From the NCBI RefSeq assembly GCF_016888515.1, contig NZ_JAFEJK010000001.1, positions 3,041,327 through 3,105,326 of the forward strand: a DNA stretch of 64,000 nucleotides, given 5' to 3'. The notes beneath the pieces were generated by a model. The model was not told the origin of the DNA, searched no databases, and saw only the letters and a list, made by a program, of their open reading frames with translations. Shown piece by piece: positions 39,010-50,300 of the stretch (its first letter is position 1; each line of letters begins with the position of its first letter). The position numbers were made by a program, and so were the translations under genes. The DNA is from Shimia biformata. Lineage in GTDB: Bacteria > Pseudomonadota > Alphaproteobacteria > Rhodobacterales > Rhodobacteraceae.

Positions 39010-40074
39010 ATGAAACTGAGTTCAACATTTGTTGCGGCGGCGCTTGCCACCGCACTTTCGGGTCCTGCCCAGGCCGCAGAAGTCGAATGGAAAATGACGG
39101 CCGCGATTGGCGAAGGCTCGTTCCTGTATGAAAACTTCATGCAGCGCTTTGCCGACAATGTCGAAACGATCAGCCAGGGGCGCGTCGAGATCAAACCCTT
39201 TGGTGCCGGCGTTCTGGCCCCCGCGTTCAAGGCATATGAGGTTGTGCAGGACGGGATCGTGGAAGCCGGGCATTCGACCCCCTCTTACCTGGTGAACCAG
39301 GATCCGACCAATGCGATCTTTGCCAGCTTTCCCGGCGGTATGTCGCCCGAAGCCACCGTGCACTGGATCTATGAAGGCGGCGGTGAAGAATTGCTGCAAG
39401 AGTTCCGCCGCACGGAAATGGGCCTTCACAGCCTTGTCGTCGGGATCGGCACGTCCGAGATCATGGCCCATTCCAACGTCCGTATCGAGACCGTGGCGGA
39501 CCTTGCAAACGTGAAATACCGCACGTCCGGCGCATTTGCGGCTGTGCTGCAAGAAGAGTTTGGCGGCGTGCCGACAGTGGTGCCCGGAAACGAGATCTAT
39601 ACGCTGTTGCAACGTAAGGGCGTCGACGCGATCGAATGGTCGACACCCGGCGCGAACATCACCGAGGGGTTCCACGAAGTTGCCCCCTTCATGATCATGC
39701 CGGGCGTGCATCAGCCGTCGTTCCTGTGGGAGGTCTTTGTCAAACAGGAAACCTGGGACGCCCTGCCCGACGATCTGAAAGCCTCGATCGAAGCTGCGGC
39801 CAAACTGACCACCTATGAAAGCTACACCCGCTTCGGCGACAAGGACATCGCGGCCATGGCGAAATACCGCGACACCAAGGTCGAGATGGTGGTGATGGAA
39901 CGCGCCGAGTCGGAAAAGATCCGCGAAGCAGGCCGGAACTGGGCCCGCGCCAAGGCCAAAGGCCTGTCCGACGCGGGCAATCCGCGCATGCAGGCGGTCC
40001 TCGACAGCTACCTGACCTACCAGACGAACTGGGCCGAAAACTCGGGCTACCTGGTACGCGACAGCGCCGAATGA
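39010..40074 (+). CDS. TRAP transporter binding protein DctP-type (hydroxyproline cluster)
   Basis: The protein has 354 residues with a signal peptide (about 1-22, ending AQAA). The body has the TRAP pattern, with GRVEIKPFGAGVLAP and VKYRTSG, and the conserved arginine region. It captures an acid or a zwitterion in the periplasm. ATG 39010 is used because AGAGG lies 7 bases before it. It is followed by the two membrane subunits. Two importers in one cluster suggest different affinities or different isomers. Confidence 0.9.
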   Translation: MKLSSTFVAAALATALSGPAQAAEVEWKMTAAIGEGSFLYENFMQRFADNVETISQGRVEIKPFGAGVLAPAFKAYEVVQDGIVEAGHSTPSYLVNQDPTNAIFASFPGGMSPEATVHWIYEGGGEELLQEFRRTEMGLHSLVVGIGTSEIMAHSNVRIETVADLANVKYRTSGAFAAVLQEEFGGVPTVVPGNEIYTLLQRKGVDAIEWSTPGANITEGFHEVAPFMIMPGVHQPSFLWEVFVKQETWDALPDDLKASIEAAAKLTTYESYTRFGDKDIAAMAKYRDTKVEMVVMERAESEKIREAGRNWARAKAKGLSDAGNPRMQAVLDSYLTYQTNWAENSGYLVRDSAE

Positions 40075-40088
40075 CAACAACAAAACGG

Positions 40089-40112
40089 GGTGGTCACCGC
40101 ATGTCGGCCACC
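40089..40112 (+). promoter_or_regulatory. Intercistronic hairpin between TRAP dctP and dctQ
   Basis: GGTGGTC pairs with GGCCACC (one wobble) around a 10-base loop, just after the dctP stop at 40074 and before the dctQ start at 40130. Confidence 0.4.
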
Positions 40113-40129
40113 TCGAACCGGAGGGTGCA

Positions 40130-40663
40130 ATGACCTTTTTCAGGAACGGCATCGAGGGGTTCTCGGCCCTTCTTGGCGGCCTGGGGCGGCTGGCCATTTT
40201 CGCGCTGATCGTCGCCATGCTTTTCGAGGTGGTCGCGCGATATGTGTTCGGCGCGCCGACACTTTGGGCGTTTGATCTGTCCTATATGCTGAACGGATCG
40301 GTGTTTCTTCTGGGGGCCGCGTATTCGCTGCAAAAGGATGCGCATGTGCGCATTGACTTCCTTTCGCAGAGGTTTCCGCTGCGGGTCCAGCAGGGTCTGA
40401 ACGGGCTGGTTTTCCTGCTGGTCATGTTCCCCATCACGCTCGCCTTTGCCTGGGTTTCGGGGGCAAAGGCACTAAAGGCATTTCACACCGGCGAGGTCGA
40501 AAGCGTCAGCCCCTGGGCGCCGCTGGTGTGGCCGTTTTATGCCGTCATCGCGGTCGGGCTTCTGGCCTTCGCCCTGCAATTCGCGGCCGAGGCGGTGAAA
40601 TTCCTCTTGGGCGAGCGCACGCCCGGCGACGCGGACTCTGAAATCCAAGAGATGGAGAGCTGA
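40130..40663 (+). CDS. TRAP transporter small membrane subunit DctQ-type
   Basis: The protein has 177 residues and four hydrophobic segments (near 15-40, 55-70, 85-105 and 130-155), with the charged KDAHVRIDFL loop seen in DctQ proteins. ATG 40130 has GGAGGG upstream. The stop is 3 bases before the large subunit start. Confidence 0.9.
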   Translation: MTFFRNGIEGFSALLGGLGRLAIFALIVAMLFEVVARYVFGAPTLWAFDLSYMLNGSVFLLGAAYSLQKDAHVRIDFLSQRFPLRVQQGLNGLVFLLVMFPITLAFAWVSGAKALKAFHTGEVESVSPWAPLVWPFYAVIAVGLLAFALQFAAEAVKFLLGERTPGDADSEIQEMES

Positions 40664-40666
40664 TCC

Positions 40667-41977
40667 ATGATCCCCCTTTTGATGTTCGCCACGCTGTTCG
40701 TGCTGGTATTTTCCGGCATCCCGGTTGCGTTCTCGTTGATTATCGTCGCGGTCGGCTTCGGCTATACCGTGTTCGGCGACCTGGTCATTCTGCAACTCTA
40801 TGGACCGCTTCTGCATACGGCGTCGAACTTCGTCCTGGCCGCGATTCCCCTGTTCATTTTCATGGGCGCGGTGCTTGAGCGTTCGGGCATTGCCAAACGG
40901 CTTTTCCATGCGCTGCAACTGTGGTTGGGGGGACTGCCCGGTGGCCTGGCGCTGTCGACGATTGCGATGTGCGCCATTTTTGCCGCCGCATCGGGCGTTG
41001 TCGGCGCGGTCGAGATCGTAGTCGGGCTGATGGCAATCCCGGCCATGACCAAGGCGCGTTACAAGAACGACCTGATCGCCGGTACGATCTGCGCGGGCGG
41101 ATCGCTGGGCACGATCATTCCACCGTCCGTGATCGTCGTGGTCTATGCCTCGATCGCACAGCTTTCCATCGGTCAGCTATTTGCCGCCTCGATCCTGCCC
41201 GGCACGCTGATGGTCGCATTCTTTGTGGGCTACGTTCTGATGCGCAGCATTCTGAAGCCCCAGGATGCGCCCGCCCTGCCCGCCTCGGAACGGGCCGTGC
41301 CGTTGCCGCAGAAGCTTCGGATCACCCTGACGGCCATGCTGCCGCCACTGGCGCTGATTGTCATGGTGCTGGGGTCGCTTCTTGCCGGGGCCGCATCCGC
41401 GACCGAGGCGGCGGCTGTCGGTGCGGCAGGCACCATTGGCCTGACCCTGTTGTTCCGCGAACTCAGCTTCAAGCTGCTGCTCGATTCACTGGGCGTCACC
41501 CTGCGCGTCACGTCGATGATCATGCTGATCGTCGCGGGCGGCACGATGTTCACCAGCATTTTTGCGGTGACGGGCGGCGGCGATCTGGTGCGCGATACGG
41601 TGGCCTCCGTGGGCCATGGCAATATCGGCATTATCGCCTTTTTCCTTGCGGTCGTCTTTCTGGCCGGGTTCGTTCTGGACTGGGTGTCGATTGTGCTGAT
41701 CTTCATCCCGATCTTCTCGCCCATCGTGAAAAGCGCCGGCATAGACCCGATCTGGTTTGCCATGCTGGTTCTGGTGGTGATCCAGACCTCTTACCTGACA
41801 CCGCCGATGGCGCCGTCGATCTTCTATCTGCGTTCCATCGCCCCACGCAGCATGACCTATGGCCAGATGTATCGCGGCGTTCTTCCGTTTGTCGCGGCGC
41901 AGATGCTGGTGCTGGTGGTGCTGCTGCTTTTCCCCGCGGTGGCAACTTGGCTGCCATCCATCCTTGTCGGGCTCTAG
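40667..41977 (+). CDS. TRAP transporter large membrane subunit DctM-type
   Basis: The protein has 436 residues with about 12 hydrophobic segments and the DctM blocks GGSLGTIIPPSVIVVVYASIA and LTPPMAPSIFYLR. It forms the sodium-driven channel with DctQ. The FAD oxidoreductase begins 9 bases after its stop. Confidence 0.92.
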   Translation: MIPLLMFATLFVLVFSGIPVAFSLIIVAVGFGYTVFGDLVILQLYGPLLHTASNFVLAAIPLFIFMGAVLERSGIAKRLFHALQLWLGGLPGGLALSTIAMCAIFAAASGVVGAVEIVVGLMAIPAMTKARYKNDLIAGTICAGGSLGTIIPPSVIVVVYASIAQLSIGQLFAASILPGTLMVAFFVGYVLMRSILKPQDAPALPASERAVPLPQKLRITLTAMLPPLALIVMVLGSLLAGAASATEAAAVGAAGTIGLTLLFRELSFKLLLDSLGVTLRVTSMIMLIVAGGTMFTSIFAVTGGGDLVRDTVASVGHGNIGIIAFFLAVVFLAGFVLDWVSIVLIFIPIFSPIVKSAGIDPIWFAMLVLVVIQTSYLTPPMAPSIFYLRSIAPRSMTYGQMYRGVLPFVAAQMLVLVVLLLFPAVATWLPSILVGL

Positions 41978-41986
41978 AGGTGTGAC

Positions 41987-43228
41987 GTGAAACCGTTGAA
42001 TGTGATTGTCGTCGGCGCCGGTATCGTCGGTATCAGTGTCGCACTCAGGCTTCAGGCACAGGGCATGAACGTGCGGGTGCTGGACCGGCGGGGCGTGGCG
42101 GCCGAGGCATCGGCTGGCAATGCTGGCGCGTTTGCCTTTACCGACATCATCCCGCTGGCGACGCCCGGGATCATGCGCAAGGCACCGAAATGGTTGCTGG
42201 ACCCGATGGGCCCGCTTTCTGTGCGCCCAGCCTATGCGCTGAAGATTGCGCCCTGGATGCTGCGGTTCTGGCGGGCCAGCTGGCGTGACAGGTATGAAAC
42301 GTCGGTGCAGGCGCAGACCCGGCTGATGGACTTGTCCCGCGCCGCGCTGGAACGCCAGATCAGCGAGGTCAACGGCGAGGCGTTGATGCAGCGGGAAGGC
42401 CAGCTGCAGCTTTATGAAGGCGAAAAACAGTTCCGCGCCAGTCTTGCGGCCTGGGACATGCGGCACCGTCTTGGGATCAAGTTCACGTTGTTGGAACAAC
42501 CCGATGCCATCGCCGAGCTTCAACCGGGCCTGCATCCGCGTTTCACCCATGCGGTCTTTACCCCGGACTGGTTGAACACCACTGACCCGAAGGCGTGGAC
42601 TGACCATCTGGCCCGACAGTTCCGCGCCCGTGGCGGACGCATCGAACAGGCCGAAATTACCGCGCTGTCGCAGTCGGGTGCACAGGTCACACTGACGGGA
42701 CGCGGCTCGGATTACTCCGCCGATAAGGTTGTTGTCGCCGCTGGTGCGTGGTCTCACCATCTGGCGCGGACACTGGGGGATCGCATTCCGCTGGAAACCG
42801 AGCGGGGGTACAACACCACGCTGCCGCCGGGCGCGTTCGACCTGCACACGCACCTGACCTTTGGCAACCATGGTTTCGTTGTCTCAAGAATTGCCAACGG
42901 CATTCGGGTCGGCGGTGCGGTTGAACTCGGCGGCTTGACCCTGCCGCCAAATTACAAGCGCACCGAGGTCCTGCTGAACAAGGCCGCGCGCTTCCTGCCC
43001 AGTCTGAAGACCGAAGGCGGCCGCCAGTGGATGGGGTTTCGCCCCTCCATGCCCGACAGCCTGCCGGTGATCGGCTGCGCGCCCCGCGCGCCTTCGGTGA
43101 TTTATGCCTTTGGTCATGGCCATCTTGGGCTGACCCAATCAGCCGGCACAGCCGAACTGGTCGCCGATCTCGTCTCCGGCACGGCCCCGGCCCTTCCGGT
43201 CGACGCCTATTCTCCGCTACGTTTTTGA
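41987..43228 (+). CDS. FAD-dependent D-amino acid (D-hydroxyproline) oxidoreductase
   Basis: The protein has 413 residues of the DAO/DadA fold. The N-terminal Rossmann motif is [13 protein letters not shown], with [16 protein letters not shown] as in DadA, and a late [14 protein letters not shown] block. It most likely oxidises cis-4-hydroxy-D-proline to pyrroline-4-hydroxy-2-carboxylate for the deaminase. The start is GTG 41987, behind AGAGG. The assignment comes from the fold and the cluster. Confidence 0.85.
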   Translation: MKPLNVIVVGAGIVGISVALRLQAQGMNVRVLDRRGVAAEASAGNAGAFAFTDIIPLATPGIMRKAPKWLLDPMGPLSVRPAYALKIAPWMLRFWRASWRDRYETSVQAQTRLMDLSRAALERQISEVNGEALMQREGQLQLYEGEKQFRASLAAWDMRHRLGIKFTLLEQPDAIAELQPGLHPRFTHAVFTPDWLNTTDPKAWTDHLARQFRARGGRIEQAEITALSQSGAQVTLTGRGSDYSADKVVVAAGAWSHHLARTLGDRIPLETERGYNTTLPPGAFDLHTHLTFGNHGFVVSRIANGIRVGGAVELGGLTLPPNYKRTEVLLNKAARFLPSLKTEGGRQWMGFRPSMPDSLPVIGCAPRAPSVIYAFGHGHLGLTQSAGTAELVADLVSGTAPALPVDAYSPLRF

Positions 43229-43239
43229 AAGGATCCGCA

Positions 43240-44343
<1,104 letters not shown>

Positions 44344-44352
44344 GGAGGCACA

Positions 44353-45378
44353 ATGCGCAGCAAAAAGACAATCCACGTCATTTCCGCCCATGCCGAAGGA
44401 GAGGTAGGCGATGTCATCGTCGGCGGTGTCCTGCCCCCGCCCGGCGATACGCTGTGGGAGCAGCGCAGTTTCATCGCCCGTGACGAAACCTTGCGGAACT
44501 TCGTGCTGAACGAACCGCGTGGCGGGGTTTTCCGTCACGTGAACCTTCTGGTGCCGCCAAAGAACCCTCGGGCTGACGCCGCATTCATCATCATGGAGCC
44601 CGAGGACACCCCGCCAATGTCCGGCTCAAATTCGATCTGCGTGTCAACGGTTCTTCTGGATGGGGGGCTGATCCCCATGGTCGAACCCGTGACCGAACTG
44701 ACGCTGGAAGCGCCGGGTGGGCTGGTCAGGGTCAGGGCCGAGTGTCGCAATGGAAAGGCTGAGCGCATTCACGTTCAGAACCTGCCTAGCTTTGCCGATC
44801 GCATCGGCGTGCCGCTTGAGGTCGAGGGGCTTGGCACGATCACCGTGGACACGGCCTATGGCGGCGATAGTTTCGTCGTGGTGGATGCCGCGTCTCTGGG
44901 ATTTGAAATCGTCGAGGCCGAGGCCGGGGATATTGGCCGGCTGGGTGTCACCATCACCAACGCGGCCAATCAGCAGCTTGGCTTTCGACATCCTGAAAAC
45001 GCGGACTGGGACCACATTTCGTTCTGCGCCTTCTGCGGACCACTGATCCCGACCGAGACCGGGTTGACCGGAAAATCCGCCGTGGCGATCCAGCCGGGCA
45101 AGGTCGATCGCTCGCCAACCGGTACCGCCGTGTCCGCGCGAATGGCGTTGATGGCCGCGAAAGCGCAGTTTCGTCCCGGTCAGGTGTTCGAGGCGGTTTC
45201 GATCATCGGGTCGCGGTTCACCGGACGCATCGCCGGCACCACCAAGGTTGGCGACCGCAACGCCATCGTGCCGGAAATCAGCGGCCGGGGATGGGTCACG
45301 GGTATTCATCAGCACATGCTGGACCCCGACGACCCATGGCCCGGCGGTTATCGTCTGAGTGACACCTGGGGGGCCTGA
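44353..45378 (+). CDS. Proline-racemase homologue, probable trans-3-hydroxy-L-proline dehydratase
   Basis: The protein has 341 residues of the proline racemase fold, but the two catalytic cysteines are replaced: S90 in [10 protein letters not shown] and T256 in [10 protein letters not shown]. Loss of the second cysteine to threonine is known in trans-3-hydroxyproline dehydratases, which eliminate water instead of racemising. Serine at the first site is a further change. The dehydratase next door and the reductase that follows use the same product, pyrroline-2-carboxylate, so this function is likely. ATG 44353 has GAGGAGGC upstream. Confidence 0.82.
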   Translation: MRSKKTIHVISAHAEGEVGDVIVGGVLPPPGDTLWEQRSFIARDETLRNFVLNEPRGGVFRHVNLLVPPKNPRADAAFIIMEPEDTPPMSGSNSICVSTVLLDGGLIPMVEPVTELTLEAPGGLVRVRAECRNGKAERIHVQNLPSFADRIGVPLEVEGLGTITVDTAYGGDSFVVVDAASLGFEIVEAEAGDIGRLGVTITNAANQQLGFRHPENADWDHISFCAFCGPLIPTETGLTGKSAVAIQPGKVDRSPTGTAVSARMALMAAKAQFRPGQVFEAVSIIGSRFTGRIAGTTKVGDRNAIVPEISGRGWVTGIHQHMLDPDDPWPGGYRLSDTWGA

Positions 45379-45410
45379 GGCGCAGCCCCCTTTCATGGTG
45401 CAAGGACCCA

Positions 45411-46427
45411 TTAATCCTGTAGCGCATGCAGATCCCGGTGCAGCGTTGCTGGTATTTCGACATAGCCTCGTGCCAGATTGCGCTTGCGCGCCTCGAACCG
45501 CCGTTGTGACGGCAGCCGGGCGCCCTGATCCAGAATGTCAGCAAACAGGCGCTCGGCGCGGGAATCGTTGGCCTCAACCCGTCCGCAGCTCAGATGCGCC
45601 GGATCAAAAGCCAGCAAGATCTGACCATGATACGGCGCGCCCCCTTTGCCGTCAGCGAAGCGCAAGCTTTCCTTGCTGGTCAGATCGTCAATCAATGGCC
45701 CTGCCAGAAGCTCGATCATGATCGACAGGGCAGAGCCCTTGTATCCGCCGAACGTCAGCATCGCGCCGCTTAACGCCTCTTGCGGGTCGTTGGTCGGCTT
45801 GCCATCGGCGTCAACGGCAACCCCATCAGGCAGAGGTTTGCCGGCGCGCAGGTACAGTTCGATCTCACCGCGGGCAAAGGCGCTTGTGGCGAAATCGAAG
45901 GTAAACGGGGATTTGCCCCGGCGCGGCCAGGAAAACGCCAGTGGATTGGTGCCAAGCGTGCCGCGCGTGCCGCCTGCGGGTGCCACCCACGCATGGCTCG
46001 GGACCATCGACAATCCGGCCAGGCCCGCCGCTGACAGTTGCTCGACCTCGGGCCAAAGCGCCGAAAAATGGTAACAGTTATTAACCGCCATCGCCGCCAT
46101 TCCAAAGCGCCGCGCCTTTTCGATCAGGACGGGCATGGCGGTCTCGACGGCAAGCAGCGACATCGCGCCCTTTGCATCGACCCGCACAACGGCGTTCTGG
46201 GATGGCTGCAACTCGGGCAACACATGGCCGTCGATCTTGCCCGCCTGCATCGTTTCGCGACACATGAACAACCGAAACAGCCCATGCGACTGACAGTCAT
46301 CCAATTGGCAGGCATAGAGCATTTCCGAAATTGCGCGCGCATGATCGCCGCTATAGCCAGCCCCCGTCAGAACCCGGTCGGCCAGGGTCCTGACCTCTTC
46401 CAAGGCAAGTTGAACCATTGATGTCAT
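45411..46427 (-). CDS. Ldh2/YlbC-family reductase, probable pyrroline-2-carboxylate reductase
   Basis: The protein has 338 residues of the malate/L-lactate dehydrogenase (NAD(P)H) family, with HGLFRLFMC, AVNNCYHFSALWP, LGTNPLAFSWP and GGYKGSALSIMIELLAG. In hydroxyproline clusters this family reduces 1-pyrroline-2-carboxylate to L-proline. ATG 46427 (MTSMVQL) has GGAG 8 bases upstream; a longer frame to 46487 runs into the promoter. It is transcribed opposite to the cluster and divergent from the GntR gene. Confidence 0.85.
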   Translation of the reverse strand: MTSMVQLALEEVRTLADRVLTGAGYSGDHARAISEMLYACQLDDCQSHGLFRLFMCRETMQAGKIDGHVLPELQPSQNAVVRVDAKGAMSLLAVETAMPVLIEKARRFGMAAMAVNNCYHFSALWPEVEQLSAAGLAGLSMVPSHAWVAPAGGTRGTLGTNPLAFSWPRRGKSPFTFDFATSAFARGEIELYLRAGKPLPDGVAVDADGKPTNDPQEALSGAMLTFGGYKGSALSIMIELLAGPLIDDLTSKESLRFADGKGGAPYHGQILLAFDPAHLSCGRVEANDSRAERLFADILDQGARLPSQRRFEARKRNLARGYVEIPATLHRDLHALQD

Positions 46428-46452
46428 CGTCAAAACTCCGCAGCGCCATTTC

Positions 46453-46475
46453 TTTGGATAATGGATACACTTTTC
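46453..46475. promoter_or_regulatory. Second copy of the TGGATACA core before the reductase
   Basis: The stretch TTTGGATAATGGATACACT has the core TGGATACA seen in the exact 15-bp motif at 34026 and 46548. It lies about 35 bases upstream of the reductase start, so the regulator may control both divergent genes. Confidence 0.4.
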
Positions 46476-46547
46476 GGACACCGGCAATCAATCCGAATCT
46501 TTCGACCTCGCCAATATCAACCGCTTGAAAACCAACGTGTAATAGGT

Positions 46548-46562
46548 AATTGTATCCAAAAT
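46548..46562 (-). promoter_or_regulatory. Shared operator motif before the GntR gene
   Basis: AATTGTATCCAAAAT is the exact reverse complement of the motif at 34026-34040. It lies 26 bases before the regulator's ATG, which suggests autoregulation. Confidence 0.55.
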
Positions 46563-46588
46563 TCACCGCGTCGTATGAGGGAAGCAGA

Positions 46589-47272
46589 ATGGTTGGCAAA
46601 CGGGCCCTATCCAGGCAAAGCCTGCCGGAAATCATTGCAAACGATCTGCGCGAAAGAATTCTGAGTGGCGAAATGGCCGAGGGCGAAGCAATCCGTCAGG
46701 AAGCGCTGGCCGAGGAATATGACGTCTCGAGAATGCCCGTTCGCGAAGCTCTGAAACGTCTGAACGCCGAAGGCTTGATCCAATGGGCCAACAACCGTGG
46801 CGGCTCGGTGACGAAACACTCGCTGGACGAAATCGGCGAAATCTTCGACCTGCGCATCCTGATCGAAGTTGACCTGTTTCGCCGGGCCATTCCCCTGATG
46901 ACGCCCGCACATTTCGCCGAATGCGACGCGATTCTGGAGCAGATGGAAGAGTCCTATGACCGGGACGACGTGGCGCGGTGGGGGATTCTGAACCACGAAT
47001 ACCACTCGGCGCTCTATTCCTCGGTAGGTCGCAGCCTGACCAAAGAACTACTGGACCGGATCAACGTGCAATCCGAACGCTATGTCCGCATGCACCTGAG
47101 CGTAATGAAACAGCGCGAACCGGCCAAACAGGAACACCGCCAACTTCTCGACTGCGCCCGCGCGGGGCAAACGGAAGAAGCCTGCGCGCTGTTGTCCGCC
47201 CATATCGAACGCACAAAGGACCAGTTGCTGCAAATGGTCGCCGCAAAACGCGCGACCGGCGACGGGGCCTAG
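46589..47272 (+). CDS. GntR-FCD regulator, probable repressor of the hydroxyproline cluster
   Basis: The protein has 227 residues. The winged helix (about 8-70) includes ANDLRERILSGEMAEGEAI and SRMPVREALKRLNAEGLI, then an FCD sensory domain with FDLRILIEVDLFRRA and the histidine-rich region NHEYHSALY. FCD histidines bind a metal and a small acid. ATG 46589 is chosen for its GAGGGAAG site; a longer frame to 46550 starts inside the operator. The divergent reductase and shared motifs make local control likely. Confidence 0.9.
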   Translation: MVGKRALSRQSLPEIIANDLRERILSGEMAEGEAIRQEALAEEYDVSRMPVREALKRLNAEGLIQWANNRGGSVTKHSLDEIGEIFDLRILIEVDLFRRAIPLMTPAHFAECDAILEQMEESYDRDDVARWGILNHEYHSALYSSVGRSLTKELLDRINVQSERYVRMHLSVMKQREPAKQEHRQLLDCARAGQTEEACALLSAHIERTKDQLLQMVAAKRATGDGA

Positions 47273-47331
47273 GGCAAACTCCGCCAGCTATCGGCACGGA
47301 GTAACAGAACCGCCAGGCCAACGATATGAGA

Positions 47332-47357
47332 CGAGCCTGCCACTCTGGACAGGCTCG
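47332..47357. terminator. Hairpin between the GntR gene and the RTX gene
   Basis: CGAGCCTG pairs perfectly with CAGGCTCG around a 10-base loop in the 119-base gap between two convergent genes. No clear U-tract follows on either strand. The position suggests a two-way transcript end. Confidence 0.5.
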
Positions 47358-47391
47358 CCTCACGCGGTATCAATTCGAACCGTTGCTTCGA

Positions 47392-50300
47392 TCAGAACAC
47401 GAAGTCACTGTCGGACAAATCACCAAGCAATGAGTTTTCCAGTGTCAGCGTGGTGCCATTGCCGAGATCAAGGACAACATCCCCACCGATCTGCTGGGCG
47501 TTGAGATCGCCAAGCGTGGAAAACGCGGAACCGAACAGACTGATCTTGTCGATTCCAATTTCGAAATCGGTGATCCGGTCATCGCCCCAATCCGTCGTCC
47601 CCCGAAGATCAAAATGGAAAACATCCGCCCCGCCCCCTCCGGTCATCAGGTCATCTCCGGTCCAGCCGGTGAATTCATTGTCACCTGCGTCACCCGTAAT
47701 GGTGTCATTGCCTGCCGAACCGGTGACGTTTTCGATGGATACCAGCGTATCGGTGTCCGTACCCTGCGTGGCGATGCCAGTGGACAGATCAACATTCACC
47801 GCAATGGTCATGTCAGCATAGTAGGCCCGGTCAGTTCCGGCGCCACCATCCATCAAGTCGCTGCCAGCGCCGCCATGTACAAGGTCATCGCCCTCTTCGC
47901 CAAAGATCTGATCGTCGCCGTTTTGACCTTCGAGCCAGTCATTGCCAGCGCCGCCATAAACGGTGTCGTTGCCACCCTGCGCCAGAAGCGTGTTCCACCC
48001 ATCGACGCTGGTGTCATCATCGCCGATGATCAGATCGTCATAGTTGGATCCATAGACCACCTCGAAATTGCTGATCACGTCGTTACCTTCGGCGCCGGTC
48101 GCGATTCCTGCGGCCAGGTCAACCGTCACAGCGCCGCTGGCCAGAGCATAATTCAAAAGGTCGCGTCCGGCTCCGCCGTCCATCGTGTCGTCCCCAGCAC
48201 CACCCAGAACCTGATCGTTACCACCGCCAGCGTCGATCACGTCATCACCGCCATAAAGGCGGAACACCTCGTCGCTGGCTGACCCGGTAACGTAGTCGAC
48301 ATGCTGTGACAGTCGATAGCTTTCGAAGTTCTGGAAGCTGTCGTTGCCTTCGCCTGTCGCAGTTCCCAATCCCGAATTGAGGGTGATGCCAGTGAGGGAG
48401 GATTGATAGCTCAGGATATCAATGCCCGCGCCACCGTCCATGACGTCATCCCCTTCTCCGCCGGCGACAAAGTCGTTGCCATCCCCGCCGTTCAAGGTGT
48501 CGTTTCCGTCAAACCCGTGCAGGTTGTCACGGCCACCACCGCCCTCGAAGTGGTCACCGAGGGCGCTGCCATGAAGCGAGTCATTGCCTTCGCCTCCGTT
48601 GAACACCTGGCTCAGGTCGTATCCAGCCGTCGCGGCATTTGCCGCATCCCAAGGCAAAACAACGCTGTCATTGCCGGCACCCGCGTCGTATTGACTGCCC
48701 GCCTGGTAGCTGCCTGCGGTCATTGTGCGCATGTCGACGACATCGTCACCTGCGGTGAACAGCGGCGGCAAATCCGCCGGCGCGATCTCGAGGCTGATGC
48801 TGTCGCTCACTTCCGCAAAGTCGCCATTGGACATTTCTGTCGCCCGCGCGGTTGCGATCAGCGTGACGGTTCCCCCAGCAAAGGAGGTCGGGATCACCAT
48901 CTCCAGCACCGACAGATCGACTGTTTGGGCATTCTCAATCACCCAGTCGTCGCCATTGGCTGTGCCGATATTGAATGTGGTACCCGGCGGAAAACCAGAC
49001 AGGGTAATGGTCAGGGTTTCGGACCCATCGCCATCAGTTAGCGCCGCATCCAGTGCGATCGCCGTTGGCGCACCCGCAACCCCATCCGATATGGCAGGCA
49101 CGTCGATCAGACGGAAATACAACTCTCCTGATCCATGATTAGTGCCCCAGACCGATACAACCGTGCCGTCCTCGAGCGTCGTCAACACCCGGTTGCCAGA
49201 GTTGGTCACCGGGTGCTGTTGGCCGGCAACTGTGTCGTTGATCAGGAATTCATCAGAAACCGGGTTACCAGCGGCATCGTAACGGCGCCCGAACATACCG
49301 CCTGAACTGTCTGTCGGGTTGACGGCAGACCATGAAATCATGAACCCGCCATCTTCCAACAAAGTGATACCTGCAGCGTGTTGAATAGTTGGTCCGTTCT
49401 GACTGACCTCGACCTCGCCTTCGAGCAGATTGCCACCGGCGTCAAAGCGGCTCATCAGAAGCTTGCGGTTTTCACCGGGATTGTCCTGGCTCCAGACCAC
49501 GACAAACCCGCCATCGGGTGTGCCAAGCACAGAGGAATAAGTCGCGATCGAGCTGGATTGGGAGTTGAGTTGAATGGCGGGGCCGTCCAAAGCGCCCGCT
49601 GCATCTACAACCTGTGCATAGGTTTCCCATTGCCCCGAGCCCGGCACCCAGTTTGACCATGTCACGACATATCCGCCACCTGCCAGCCCGGACACGGCAG
49701 ACCAAGTGTCATATTCCGGGTTCGCCGGGCTGTCGATCAGGGTCTCGGCTCCAACCGGGTTGCCGTTTATGTCAAACGATTGGGAATAGATATTGTACGC
49801 GGTGCCGTCGGTATCGAAGGACTCCCAAGTGATCACATAGCCGCCGCCATCAAGCGCCGCGATATTGGGCTGTTGCTGTTGGTTCGAAGTGGTTGTGTTC
49901 ACCAGCACCTCGGGCCCCACTGCGACACCACTTGCATCATACCTCTGGCTGTAGATTCCGTAGGCACTGCCGTCTGCGCCGCCGGTTGAGGCATAGGCGA
50001 CAATGAACCCGCCGCCGTCCAACGCCAGAACATCAGGCGCGCGTTGGTCGCCAGCCCCCGAACTGATTTGCACCTCGCCCCCCACGGGCGCACCGGATGC
50101 ATCGAAGACCTGAAAGAAGCTCTCGTATCCGACACCAGACTGATAGCTGTGCCACGCAACGACAAATCCGCCGTCGGACAGGGCAGTCACGGAAGGATCA
50201 GTCTGGGTGCCGTCTGTCGTCGTATTGATTTGCACATCCGCACCGCTGGGCACGGGCGTCAGGTCGCCACCCGGCGCGGCGGATCCACCGGTCAGCATCA

